From SIAJ01 sp963773845 (GTDB taxonomy: Bacteria > Planctomycetota > Planctomycetia > Gemmatales > Gemmataceae), in contig CAVZCU010000011.1 in NCBI GenBank assembly GCA_963773845.1, positions 868,001-932,000 on the forward strand: a stretch of 64,000 nt of DNA. The letters run 5' to 3'. The notes beneath the pieces were generated by a model that ran no database searches, was not told the DNA's origin, and saw only the letters and a list, made by a program, of their open reading frames with translations. Below, piece after piece: positions 8,036 through 19,600 of the stretch; the stretch's first letter is position 1; every line of letters starts with the position of its first letter. The position numbers and the translations under genes were made by a program.

Positions 8036-9942
8036 GAGTCAGCCCAATATCGGAGGTCACCTTCCCGGCGCGTCAATCCAACGCGATCCAGATACTCGCA
8101 CAGAGGTATGGCATATTTCGCGTCGTCCCCAATAGGTCGCGAATCTCGGCTACCGTTGCCCCGGCGCCGCCGGCGAGCTTGTCCTTCAGCCGTGTGCGCA
8201 TGTCCTGCACAACGTCCGCGTGCAGATAAATCTCATTCGTCACGCGAATGAGCAGTCCTTCCGCGACTGCGACTTCGTAAATGTCCTTCAGGCTGGCGGC
8301 ATTGCCACCCGACTTCGGCACAAAGCTCGCCGGATCAGGGGGCTGGAAGGCCGCCATTCGCGTCGCCCCGACGATTTGGTCCTTCAACTTTCGCTGATTC
8401 GCGCTCAGCTTGGGCTTAAAGTCCGCCCGCGCAATGCGCCGGGCGTCGCCAACGAGCTTTTTCGTCTTTAGCAAGCGCTCGGTGATTCCCTGGAGGACCC
8501 CTTCATCGCCAATGTAAGACAGTTGCGACAGCACGCTCGGTCGGTCGTGCGTCGTCATAAGTGGGTTCTGCTCGTGTAGCTCGCCGAGAACGTCGAGGAG
8601 GCGGCCTTCGATGTCGCTCACCCGGTCGGCATGCAGGAGCACTTTTCGAGAGCCGGCCGAGACTTCGACGATTTTGCCCATCTCCTGCAGTTGTTGCAGC
8701 ATGCCGCCGACTTCGGCTGGACGGACGCCGGCGCCGCGGACAAAGTCGGCCGCCGTGCAGCCCGCGAAGCCGCCGAACCAGGCGACCATCTCGGCTCGTG
8801 TTAATGGGTTCTCGGTCCACAGCCGCTCGATGCGCTCCAACATATCGATGTGACGGCGGCGGACTTTGGCGGCGACGGGCTGCAATACCTGGCCCCCGCC
8901 CAGCGTGTGTTCGGCTGATGAATCGCGCAATACGAACGGCTGACCCCAGACGGCCGTGATCGGATCTTCGAGAAACAGCTGCGCCAGCGCCCATTCCCCG
9001 GCGCCGACATGATCGCAATCGAGCAGGGATACGGTGGCCATTGTCTCGGCCGTGCCGATGTGCAGGCGGACCTGGAGGCGATGCTTGATCGGCCGGCGAT
9101 TGCCGGCCAGGGTCTGCAGTCGAACGGTCACCACCCGCGACGGAACGAGATAGCCGGGCGTCGCCAGTTCTTGGCCGCGCTCGACTTGATCGTGCGCCAC
9201 GCCGGCCAGGTTGATTGCCGCTCGTTGGCCGCGATGCACCTCTTCGGCGGAGTGATCGTGGCTTTGCAGAGAGCGCACTCGAACGATTTCTTTTCGCGGC
9301 AGCCATTCCAATTCATCGCCCACGCGAACGCTACCGGACGTCACCGAGCCGGTGACGACGGTGCCATGCCCTTGAACGATGAATGCCCGATCGATTGCCA
9401 TGCGGAACCAGTCCGATTCTTGCTTCGCGACGACCTTGGCGCACTCGGCGACAATGGCCGCGCGCAATTCGTCGATCCCCCGACCGGTGATCGCCGACGT
9501 GGCGACGATTGGCGCTTCAGCCAGAAAACTGTCCTTCACCAGATCGCGAATGTCGAGTTTCACGACCTCTTGAGTCGTTTCGTCGACCAGGTCGGCCTTG
9601 GTCGAGCGCGATGACTCCGTGTTTCAAACCGAGCAGCCGCAGAATTTCCAGGTGCTCGCGGGTCTGCGGCATGACCGAATCGTCGGCCGCCACAATCAGG
9701 AGCGCCAAGTCAATGCCCGTGGCGCCGGCGAGCATGTTGCGGATGAAGCGCTCATGACCCGGGCAATCGACGATGCCGAGTTGATAGTCGCCGAGATCGA
9801 GTTGCGCAAAGCCGATGTCGATGGTGATGCCGCGTGCCTTTTCTTCCGGCAGACGATCGCAGTTGATCCCCGTCAGCGCCTGGACGAGTGCGGTCTTGCC
9901 GTGATCGATGTGGCCGGCGGTGCCGAGAATCAGATCGCGCAT
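8032..9942 (-). CDS. selB: Selenocysteine-specific elongation factor SelB, two frameshifts
   Basis: The N-terminal part (9942 down to about 9605) is the G domain: GTAGHIDHGKTALVQALTG, the RGITIDIGF switch and VDCPGHERFI. The next frame (to about 8120) has the beta-barrel domains, including VQGHGTVVTGSVTSGSVRVGD, and the winged-helix domains that bind the SECIS hairpin. The last frame gives KYAIPLCEYLDRVGLTRREGDLRYW, the typical SelB C-terminus, ending at TGA 8032-8034. One base too many near 9605 (restoring ALTKADLVDE) and one A missing from an AAA run near 8120 explain both breaks. Reconstructed length is about 636 residues, normal for SelB. SelB carries selenocysteinyl-tRNA to UGA codons; selA, selD and tRNA-Sec are not seen in this window. 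Confidence 0.88.
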
Positions 9943-10487
9943 GGATTGCCTGATCGGGAGAGCGAAATCATCCGTGTATTGTACGGTGCAGCGCGAGTGG
10001 GTTAGATCCGCGTGCGGGCGGGTGGGAAATAGACAAAGACAGACACAATGCGCAGCTCTCGATGGCTAGTATCTTTTTTTGGTGTTCCAAACTGTTCCGT
10101 TTTGTTCCATTGGCACTCCCCCTACCGGCCCCCGGCGCAATTCCGCCCGGGCCTCCCCCCTGTATTTCGAGCCGGCCAAAACGAAAGGGGCTTCTTCGAT
10201 TTTCCCAAGAATTCCATGACAATCGGCTCGCTGGCTTCGCCCCGCGGTGGATCAGCCGGAGCGAGGCGAGAAAGAAAACGGCCGACTTCGAGAAAATCTT
10301 TGCCCCCTGCCCTCCGACTTCCGCCGCTCAAACGATAACGGACCTTCCCGGAATGTGGGGAAGCGAGACGTCGAATAGGCGGCGGCGACGTGATTTTTTT
10401 GCCTGCCGTCCCTGAACCGAGTTCACTCGACTTTACTCGCAGTCCATCGTTACTCGCGCACTTTCACAGACTCCATTGAGAGCCAGC
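9943..10487. other. Intergenic region, no gene seen
   Basis: This 545-bp gap separates divergent selB and the giant surface-protein gene. Open frames here have no protein-like composition. A T-rich patch around 10070-10110 is the only compositional change and could hold promoters for either side. I could not assign specific -35/-10 boxes, a tRNA or a terminator. Confidence 0.5.
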
Positions 10488-13400
10488 ATGACCACGCGCC
10501 AATTCGCACGCAGATATTCCCCGCGCTTTTCGCTGGGCGCACGCAAAAACACCAAGGTAAAGCGGCGGTTGCGCCTGGAAACCCTGGAGGACCGATCGGT
10601 CCCGACTGCTTACAGTTGGACGGCCGCCGTCTCCGGCAACTTTAACGATCCCTCCAAATGGACTCCCAACGGCATTCCGGGCGCTGGTGACGACGCCACC
10701 ATCGGCCAGACGGGCATTACAGTCACGTCGCCGGCGACAACGACGGTGCAAAGCCTGACGAACGCGGCAACGCTGGCGGTGTCGTCGGGGACGTCGTTTA
10801 CGGTCACAAACGGCGGGTCGGACACCGGGACGATTGATGTTGCCTCGGGGGCTACCTTCGATCTAGCCGGCGGAACCCTGGGATGGACCGCCGGCACGAT
10901 TAGTGGCGCCGGTATTTTCCAGATCGAAAATCCGGCATCACTCGCCCTGTCCGCCGCGAATGCCAAGACGCTCGACACGACGACGCTCAACAACTTGGGC
11001 ACCGTGTCGTTCGCGGGGACCGGCGATCTGCAAACCGGAAATAACGCCCTAATCGCGAATGCCGGCGCATTCGCCATCACCACGGACGCCGCGGACATCA
11101 CCAACAACTTCGGCCTGCGGGCCGTGTTCACCAATTCCGGAACGATTACCAAAAGCAGTGCGAATGGGCTCGAAAGCTCGATCGGCACGACGTTCAACAA
11201 TGCCGGCGGAACAATCACCGTCAACAGCGGGCAATTGACGCTCACGGACGGGACTAGCTCCGGCGGAATCTACAACGTCAACGACGTCAATGCGATACTG
11301 GACCTCACCGGCGGAGGAACACAAAGCTATACCGGCACGTTCAGCGGTTCCGGAATTGGTACTGTGCGGCTCGGCAGTGGCATTATCAATGTCACGCTGA
11401 CCAACGCGGCCTTCAACTTTCCCACCGGTCTTTTCCAATGGACTGGGGGAACGATTCAGGGACTCGCGGGCAGCTCTTTGACGAACGACGGCACGATGAA
11501 CCTGAGTGGTTCCGGGAATATGTCGCTCTCGACAGTGGCGCTGACAAACAATGGCACGATCAATTTGACAGGTCCAGGGAATTTCAATACCGGCACCACC
11601 ACGATCACCAACGCTGGCACGATCGACTTACAGTCCGATGCGAACATCGTGTGGGGCTTCGGGTCCGCGCCATTGCTCGTCAATGATGGGACAGTCAAGA
11701 AATCAGCCGGCGCTGACTCCGTGATCGACGTCATGACGAACAACGACGCCGGCGCGATTATCAGCAGTCAGGCAGGGATCCTGGACATTAGCCGGGATGG
11801 CGTCGGCGCTGGAACCTTCGACGCCGTAGGAGCGGCGAAGATTCAGTTCTCGGACAATTACACGCTTAACGCTGGCGCCGCTTTCACGGGATCGGGTTTT
11901 GCCGTACTCGCGACCAACAACACCCTCACGCTCAACGCTGCAATCAGCGCCCCGAACTTCCGCTGGGAGAATGGCGGCTTCTTCGGCAGCAGCGGGTCAC
12001 TCACGGTGAACGGCACCCTTGATATGGCCACGGGAGGCAACAAGTTCATTAACAATACGACTGTGGTCAACGCGGGGACGGGAACTTGGTCGGGAACGGG
12101 CAGTCTTAACTTCGGAAATGGAGGGGCATTCACGAACTCGGGAACGCTGACCATCCAGAATGATGCCCCAATTCTGCTTTCGTTCGGGACGGCCGGAACC
12201 TCATTTAACAATAGCGGCACGCTTATTAAGACCAGTGCCTTCTCTAGTGGCACAACGCTAGTTCAGAACATGATCTTTGGGAACACAGGCACCATACAAG
12301 TGAATTCCGGCGTCCTGGATTTTCTGACAAATTCATTCGGCGCGACTAGTTCAGGGCCCATAATCGTCGCTCCGGGAGCAACCCTTCAGTTCGATGCCGG
12401 AACCACGAACTTGAATGCAGGAACGACGATTTCCGGGACGGGAAATGTCGTCGTTGGGAGCGGCACTGCGGTTTTCAACACGCCAGTCACAATCGCCAAC
12501 CTCGTGATTAACGGGAACGCGGGAGTGACTGCCGGGGCAGGTCCACTGACGGTTACTAACTCGCTCAATTGGACGGCAGGCGGAATTGCCGGAACGACGA
12601 ACGTGCTGCCCGGAGCGACCCTGACTCTGTCCGGCGGGTTGAATAAAAACCTCAGCGCCGCGACGCTCACGAACGCCGGCGCCGCCACGATCAACGGCAC
12701 GGGAAACCTCGATCTCGGCAACGGAGCTGCTTTCATCAACAGTGGATCGTTCAGCTTCCTGTCCGACGCCTCGGTCCGCTACGAATTTGGCAACCCCGGA
12801 AACACCTTCATCAACTCCGGCACAGTCACAAAGACCAGTTCTCAGACATCCGGCACCAGTCAGTTCTTCAACCTCACCTTCATGAATTCGGGAACCGTCA
12901 ATATTAGCTCGGGAATTCTTCAAGCGAGCGATGGGACCTATTCCGGCTCGTTTAACATCAATGCAAATGCGAAATTGAGCTTGATCGCAGTGGGTAGCGG
13001 CTCGCACACTTTCAACGCTGGGGCCCAGTTCACCGGCGACGGCATCGTCGAAGTCGCGAGTAACGGCACCATTGTCGTGAACGCGCCCGTCACGATCCCA
13101 CATCTGATCCAGAACACCGGCGTGCTAACCGGCTCCAGCAATTTGATCGTTTCTTCAGACTTCACTTGGCTAACGGGGGTCATCGGCGGCCCGAATGCCC
13201 CTTTCGTCCTAACGATCGCGCCGGGCGCGACGATGGCCGCCAACGGCGTGGGCAACAAGTTCATCGACACAAGCACGCTCCGGAACGAGGGCTCGATGGT
13301 CTTCGGCGGCACTGCCAACATTCAGTTCGGCAATGCGGCCATTCTGCGCAACCTCGGCTCTCTCGATATTCAATCCGATGTCGGCTTCAACTGGGGCTTC

Positions 13401-13697
13401 GGCGCCCAGGCGGGAAATCGAATTGTCAATAGCGGCAGCCTGACTAAGAGCGCGGGAGTCGGAACCACCACAATCTCGAACTTCGTCGAGTTGGACAACA
13501 CGGGCACGGTGCAGGTAAACTCGGGCACTCTCAGCGTTGCCGGAATAGTGACTCAACTCTCGGCCGGGACCCTCTCTACAGGCACATGGAAGGTCGGGCC
13601 CGGTGCGACGCTCGTCCTTCCCTCGAACGTCACGACTAACAATGCCAGCGTCACGCTAACGGCGTTGGTTCGACTCTGGCCCAGATCAATGGCCTGA
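10488..13697 (+). CDS. Giant protein fragment 1: leader and beta-helix repeats
   Basis: Start ATG 10488 (MTTRQFARRYSPRF); the TTG at 10476 is less likely. The first 40 residues are basic and contain LETLEDRSVPTA, a leader common in giant planctomycete surface proteins, followed directly by YSWTAAVSGNFNDPSKWTPNGIPGAGDDATI, the usual entry into an autotransporter-like beta-helix. Roughly 1,000 residues of short Asn/Thr/Gly-rich turns follow, with recurring motifs FNNSGTLIKTS, TIQVNSGVL and GSGTAVFN. The last 12 residues before the stop at 13697 (RLWPRSM...) are out of frame: the true continuation, STLAQINGLTTNNGTFRLAGG, starts near 13665 in another frame. Confidence 0.8.
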   Translation: MTTRQFARRYSPRFSLGARKNTKVKRRLRLETLEDRSVPTAYSWTAAVSGNFNDPSKWTPNGIPGAGDDATIGQTGITVTSPATTTVQSLTNAATLAVSSGTSFTVTNGGSDTGTIDVASGATFDLAGGTLGWTAGTISGAGIFQIENPASLALSAANAKTLDTTTLNNLGTVSFAGTGDLQTGNNALIANAGAFAITTDAADITNNFGLRAVFTNSGTITKSSANGLESSIGTTFNNAGGTITVNSGQLTLTDGTSSGGIYNVNDVNAILDLTGGGTQSYTGTFSGSGIGTVRLGSGIINVTLTNAAFNFPTGLFQWTGGTIQGLAGSSLTNDGTMNLSGSGNMSLSTVALTNNGTINLTGPGNFNTGTTTITNAGTIDLQSDANIVWGFGSAPLLVNDGTVKKSAGADSVIDVMTNNDAGAIISSQAGILDISRDGVGAGTFDAVGAAKIQFSDNYTLNAGAAFTGSGFAVLATNNTLTLNAAISAPNFRWENGGFFGSSGSLTVNGTLDMATGGNKFINNTTVVNAGTGTWSGTGSLNFGNGGAFTNSGTLTIQNDAPILLSFGTAGTSFNNSGTLIKTSAFSSGTTLVQNMIFGNTGTIQVNSGVLDFLTNSFGATSSGPIIVAPGATLQFDAGTTNLNAGTTISGTGNVVVGSGTAVFNTPVTIANLVINGNAGVTAGAGPLTVTNSLNWTAGGIAGTTNVLPGATLTLSGGLNKNLSAATLTNAGAATINGTGNLDLGNGAAFINSGSFSFLSDASVRYEFGNPGNTFINSGTVTKTSSQTSGTSQFFNLTFMNSGTVNISSGILQASDGTYSGSFNINANAKLSLIAVGSGSHTFNAGAQFTGDGIVEVASNGTIVVNAPVTIPHLIQNTGVLTGSSNLIVSSDFTWLTGVIGGPNAPFVLTIAPGATMAANGVGNKFIDTSTLRNEGSMVFGGTANIQFGNAAILRNLGSLDIQSDVGFNWGFGAQAGNRIVNSGSLTKSAGVGTTTISNFVELDNTGTVQVNSGTLSVAGIVTQLSAGTLSTGTWKVGPGATLVLPSNVTTNNASVTLTALVRLWPRSMA

Positions 13698-16600
13698 CCA
13701 CGAACAACGGAACCTTCCGTCTCGCGGGCGGCCGCGATCTGATGCTGTCCACGCCGTTGACCAATGCGGGCACTGTCATTCTTGGCCCCGATTGTTTGTT
13801 GGCCGTTTCCGGAGCGTACACTCAGCTCGCTGGCGGGAAATACATCTCGGAAATAGCCGATCAACCTGCCTCCGGGCAGTTTGGCGTCCTGACAGCAACT
13901 GGCTCGGCTACGTTGGACGGAACCGTTGAGGTCGATCTGGTCAACGGCTTCGGGCCGACGGCGGGCGGCAATTTCCAGATCATGAACTTTGCCAGCGAAT
14001 CGGGGAATTTCCAGTTCATCAGCCCGCATACCCCCGCTCAGGGCGACCTGTTTGCTCCGGTCGTGAATGCAGACAGCCTCGTCGCTCAGAGCATCGTGAA
14101 CGCGTCTGATTTGGCTGTCACCGATGTGTTCGTCCCGGCCAGCGGCACCCCCGGTACGCCGGCGAATATCGGCTATGTGGTCAAGAACCTGTCCACTTCC
14201 GCGACGATCGTCAGCGATTGGGTCGACTCGGTGTATCTGTCGAAGGATGCCATCCTCGATCCCAGCGATGTGCTGATTGAACGCGTGTCCCATTCGGGCA
14301 CGCTGAACCCCGGCGAGACGTACAACGGGCAAACCACCGTAGCGCTGCCGGCGGCGAACCCCGGCGAATACCACGTGATCGTCGTGGCGGATGAGCGGTC
14401 GTTTGTTCCGGATACGAACAGGTCCAACAACATGGTGACGGCGGCAGCGACGTTGAACGTCACCGTGCCCGCACTGACCATCGGCCAGCCGGTCAATGGC
14501 ACAATCCGCAACGGGCAAGACATCTATTACCGCGTCGATCTGCCGCCAGGCAAGACGTTCCGCATCGGCAGCACGTTCGGCACGGCTTCCGAAATGGAAG
14601 TGTACGTCGGCTATAAATACGTGCCCACGCGAACCGTATTTGATCAGAGCACGTTCCCAGTCGGACAAACGACTGGTGACCTGGTTCTGCCGAGCACTCA
14701 AGCTGGCCCCTACTACATCTTGCTGCACGGCCGCGAAAGCGCGGCGGCTGGTAACTCCTTCAGCTTGACCGTCGACGAGATTCCGTTCGGCATTCTCGGA
14801 CTGGACAACGCCAAGGGCAGCAATGCCGGCAAGGCGACCGTGACGATTCACGGCGCCGGTTTCACACCGAACACGACCGCGAGGCTCGTTTCCGGCCCGG
14901 TCATTCGTAATGCCAGCCGGTATTGTTCAAGGATGCCAACACGGTCTACGCGACGTTCGACCTCGCGGGACTCGGCACCGGCACGTTACGACCTGACGGC
15001 CATCGATGGAGTCTCGGCCGATACCAAAGTCGGCGGCTTCACGGTTTCGACCGGGAATCCCGGCCGGCTTGTCTTCCACGTCTCGGCCCCCGCGATCACG
15101 CGCGCCTTAAGCGAGACCACGGTAACGATCGACTACGAGAATACGGGCGATACGGATGTGACGGCGCCACTGCTGACGCTGAACGCCGACTGGGCGATCA
15201 TGCGGCTGCCCGAGCAGGATGACTATGTGGGCAAGAGCATTCAGTTCGTCGGGATCAATCCGGACGGCCCGGCGGGAATTCTCCCGGCCGGCTTCAAGGG
15301 GAGCATCACGTTCCCGGCGCTTTCGGTGAGCAGCCAGGGCCACGTGGGAATCAAGTACGACTTGCAAGTCGCGTCCGACAATGTCCCGATCGACTGGGCC
15401 AGCCACAAGGCGGACATGCGGCCGGCCTCGATCCCGGTCGGACGCCTGGGACGCGGTATTCGCCAACTTCGTCGCCCAGGTCGGCAGCACCACGGCCAGT
15501 TACCGGCAAGCGATTGCCGACGACGCGACCTACCTGAGCCAACTCGGGACAGTGACTTACGATCTGAACCGGATGGTGTTCCTGGAGTACATGAAGGCCA
15601 ACGCGGACATTTCGGCCGGCAGTCTGGCGAACACTGTGGATGCCTCGATGCCGTCCCCGGGCATTCCATTAACGTTCGAACGGACTTACAACTCCACGAT
15701 TGCGGGCCGTTACGAACTCGGCCGGCTCGGTCGCGGGTGGACGGACAACTGGGACATTTTTGCCACGACCGACGCGAACGGCGAACGCCACGATTCACGA
15801 AAACGGCATCGGCAGCTTCTACTCGCGTAATCCGGACGGCAGCTACAGCGGCAATCATGGGAACTTCAACACGTTGACATTGTCCGCGGGCCAGTACCAG
15901 CTTCCAATTTACCGATGGGACGATCGAGGCGTTCCGAACCGACGGTAAGCTCGACTACATTCAAGACACCAACGGGAACCGGATCACCGCCGGGTACGAC
16001 GGCAGCGGACACCTGATCACGTTGACGCAATCGAGCGGAGCCTCGTTAACGCTCGCCTACAACGCCCAGGGGCGAATCTCTTCAGTAACGGATTCGGCCG
16101 GCCGAGTGAGCAACTACACGTATGACAGCAGCGGCGAGCAACTGGCGACCTACGCTGACAAGTTCGGGACCACGAATTACACGTATTACGCCGGCGCCGA
16201 TGTCGGCCGTCTGCACGCGCTGACCGAGATTGCGTATTCGGACAATACGCACATTGATTTCAGCTATGACGCGCAAGGCCGGCTTGATCGATCAACATCG
16301 AGATAGCATTGCGGGCGTTCCGCAGGAGGACCTGACGTTCACGTATGGGACTGTCGGCGCCAGCTATACGGTCACCGATGCCGACAACGATCAGAACACA
16401 GATGTTCTTCGACGACAAGGGCAATGCCCGCCGGGTCATCGACCCGAACGGCAACGTGACGAACTCGACCTATTGCGATTGCGGATTGCTCCGCAGCCAG
16501 GTCAATTCGGACGGCACGACTGACCACTTACGACTACGACAATCTTGGCAATTTGACGCGCCTGACCGACGCTCTCGGCAACAGCACGTTCTTCACCTAT

Positions 16601-19600
16601 AACGCCGACAGCCGGCTGACGTCCTACACCGACGCCCGCGGCAATACGACCACGTATCAGTACGATTTCAGCGACAATGTGACCAAGGTCACATATCCGA
16701 CGGCACGTTTGACACGTACGGTTATGACGCGCACGGGGAACGTGACGAGTTGGACGAATGCCCGAGGGCAGACGCTGCAGTATGCTTACAACTCACTCGG
16801 CCTCGTCACGAGCAAGACCTATGCCGATTCGTCCACAGTCACATTCAACTTTGATCCCAGCGGATTCCGGCTCCTCAACGCGACGGACAGCTCGGGCACC
16901 TATGCGTTCACTTACAACGTCGCAGGACCTGATCGCGACCTACGCCGACCCATATGGCCACACGCTGGCGTTCGCATACAACACCGCCGGCCAACGGCTG
17001 TCCAGCACCGACGAACTCGGCTTCACCGTGAATTACTCGTACGACACCTCGGCCGCCTCGGGAAGCTCACCGACGGCAGCAACGCCTCGATCGTGCAGTA
17101 CACGTACGACCTGGCCGGCCGGCTCGTGCGCGAGGACAACGGCAACGGGACCTTCACCACGTACGCGTACGATCCGGCCGGCAACGCCATCAACGCCACC
17201 ACCACCAGGATGCTTCCACGGTCAATTCGAGCTACGACTATACTTCGACAGCATGAGCCGGATCACCTCATGACGACAGGCGGCGTCGAAACCGACTACG
17301 GCTACGACGCCGTCAGCCAATTGACCTCGGTGAACATGCCAGGCCGGTCCATTCAGTACGTGTACGACGACGTCGGCAACCGCGTATCGGTCACCGACAA
17401 CGGCGTGCCGACGAGCTACATCGTCAACAGCCGGAACGAGTACACGGCCGTCGGGACTGACACCTATGCCTACGACCCGGACGGCAATCGAATTTCCCAG
17501 ACAGTGGGCGGGGTGACAACCAATTTCACGTTCAATCAGGAGAACGAGTTGATCGGGACGGCCACGCCGTCGGCGGGGAACTCGTGGGCGTACCAGCTCG
17601 ACCCGTTCGGCCAGCGCGTGGCCATGACGGCCAACGGTGTGACGACCCGCTCCATGATCGATCCGACGGGGATCGGCAACCTGGTTGCGACCTACGACGG
17701 CACGACCGGCAACCTGACCGATCACTATGTCTACGGTCTCGGCCTGGTCGAGCCAGGTCGATCCGAGTAGCACGGCGGAGTTCTACAATTTCGACCTGAC
17801 CGGCTCGACAGTCGGCATGACCGACGCGACGGGTCAGTACGTCAACCGGTTCCAATACCTCCCGTTCGGCGAGTCGACCGTGACGGCCGGGGCGGCCAAC
17901 CTGTTCATGTACCTGGGCGCGCTACGGGGTCACCCCAGAAGCCGGCGGGTTGGTCCACACGCGGGCCCGCGGCTACGACCCGGTCTTGGGGCAGTTCGTC
18001 TCGAACGATCCTCTCGGGATCGCGGCCGGCGACCCTAATACCCGGCGCTACGCCGTCAACAGCCCGACAAACCTTGTTGACCCAGTCGGCCTCAACCCGG
18101 GCGGCAGAAGTAGCTTCCAGTCGAACATGAGCCTCATGAATCGGAATAACTATACCGGCAATCAAGGGTCGACGGACCCGACGCAACTCATCAACGCGTT
18201 TCTCAACAGGTACCCACCCACCCCGGGTGCATGCGCAAGATGTTCAAGTGCGTGAACAAGAAGACCGGTAAGACGACTGGCTACGGAGTGGCCGAGTATC
18301 AGACGGTCATCACCGGCTACGACTCGAACAATAACCCCATCTATTCGAACCAGTACGTCGGAAGCTCAACTTTGACGCGAGCGGCAACTACACCGGTTAC
18401 TCCCCTGCGTCCGGCGGCGCGGCGCGAACTCCGGCGACCAAGGGCGCTGGCTCCGACGCATGTGAGCCGGAGCCGCCTCCGCCTCCGCCTCCGCCGGGAG
18501 CCCCCGGTGGCGGCGGCGGGTCCGACAATCGCACGCCAAACGATCCGAACGATCTGATCGGGCCGGCCGGCGCTGGCGCCGCGGGTTCGTCGCGACGGGC
18601 ATCACGTTGCCTTACACGATCCGCTTCGAGAACAAGCCCGATGCCTCGCTGCCGGCTCAGGTCGTTACCGTGACGCAGACGCTCGACGCGGATCTGGATC
18701 TCGATACGTTCCAGCTCACGACGTTCAACTTCGGGTCGTACACCGTCAACATTCCGGCGGGCCGCGACAACTACACCGCTCGCGTCGATGCCCGTGCGAC
18801 CACCGGGCTATTCGTGGACATTACCGCGAGCCTGGATCGCGACACTCGAGTATTGACGATCGTCTACGAGTCGATCGACCCGACAACGCTCGATCGCACG
18901 GCCGATCCGCTGGCCGGCTTCCTGCCGCCGGACAACGCCGCTGACGATGGTCAGGGGCTTTTCTCGTACACCGTCCGGGCGAAGGCAGGTCTGCCAACCG
19001 GAACCGTGATCGACGGCCTGCCGGCGACGGTCCAGTTCGACAATCTGCCGACGCTCGATACGAACGCGACCGTCAATACGATCGACGCTGGCAACCCGAC
19101 CGGCACGGTGACGCCGCTATCCGATATCTCAACTTCACTCACCTTCCCGGTGAGTTGGACCGGGACCGACGACGCGGGGGGCTCAGGCGTCGGCACGTTT
19201 GATGTGTACGTCTCGGACAACGGCGGGCCATGGACACTGTGGCAGAGCCGAACATCGGCATTGACCGCCGACTACACGGGCCTCGAGTATCACACGTACA
19301 ACTTCTACGCGGTCGCCTACGACAACGTTGGCAATGCCGAGGCGAATATCCCCGGCGTCGAAGCGACCACCATCGCCACCAACGGCGCTTACGCCCGAGC
19401 GGATGTGTATGGCGTCGATCCGGGCCGGAAGATTTCCGCGTCGGCCAGGACCGGCTTCCTGGCCAACGATCCCAAGAAACCGGGCCTGACCTACACAGCC
19501 CAATTGGTGACTCAACCGAGCCACGGTACGCTGACTCTCAAGCCGGATGGCAGCTTCACTTACACACCCGATGGCACGCTTCACGGGGCTCGACTCGTTC

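Noticed and set aside
9943..10487. tRNA-Sec (selC) gene beside selB
   Set aside because: No cloverleaf with a long variable arm or a TTCGA-type T-loop followed by an acceptor arm was recognised here or in the other gaps; absence in this window says nothing about the genome.
17950..18557. RHS toxin with a C-terminal effector domain
   Set aside because: The region after the RHS core is short and leads into Ig-like and Calx-beta domains; no toxin motif and no immunity gene are visible.
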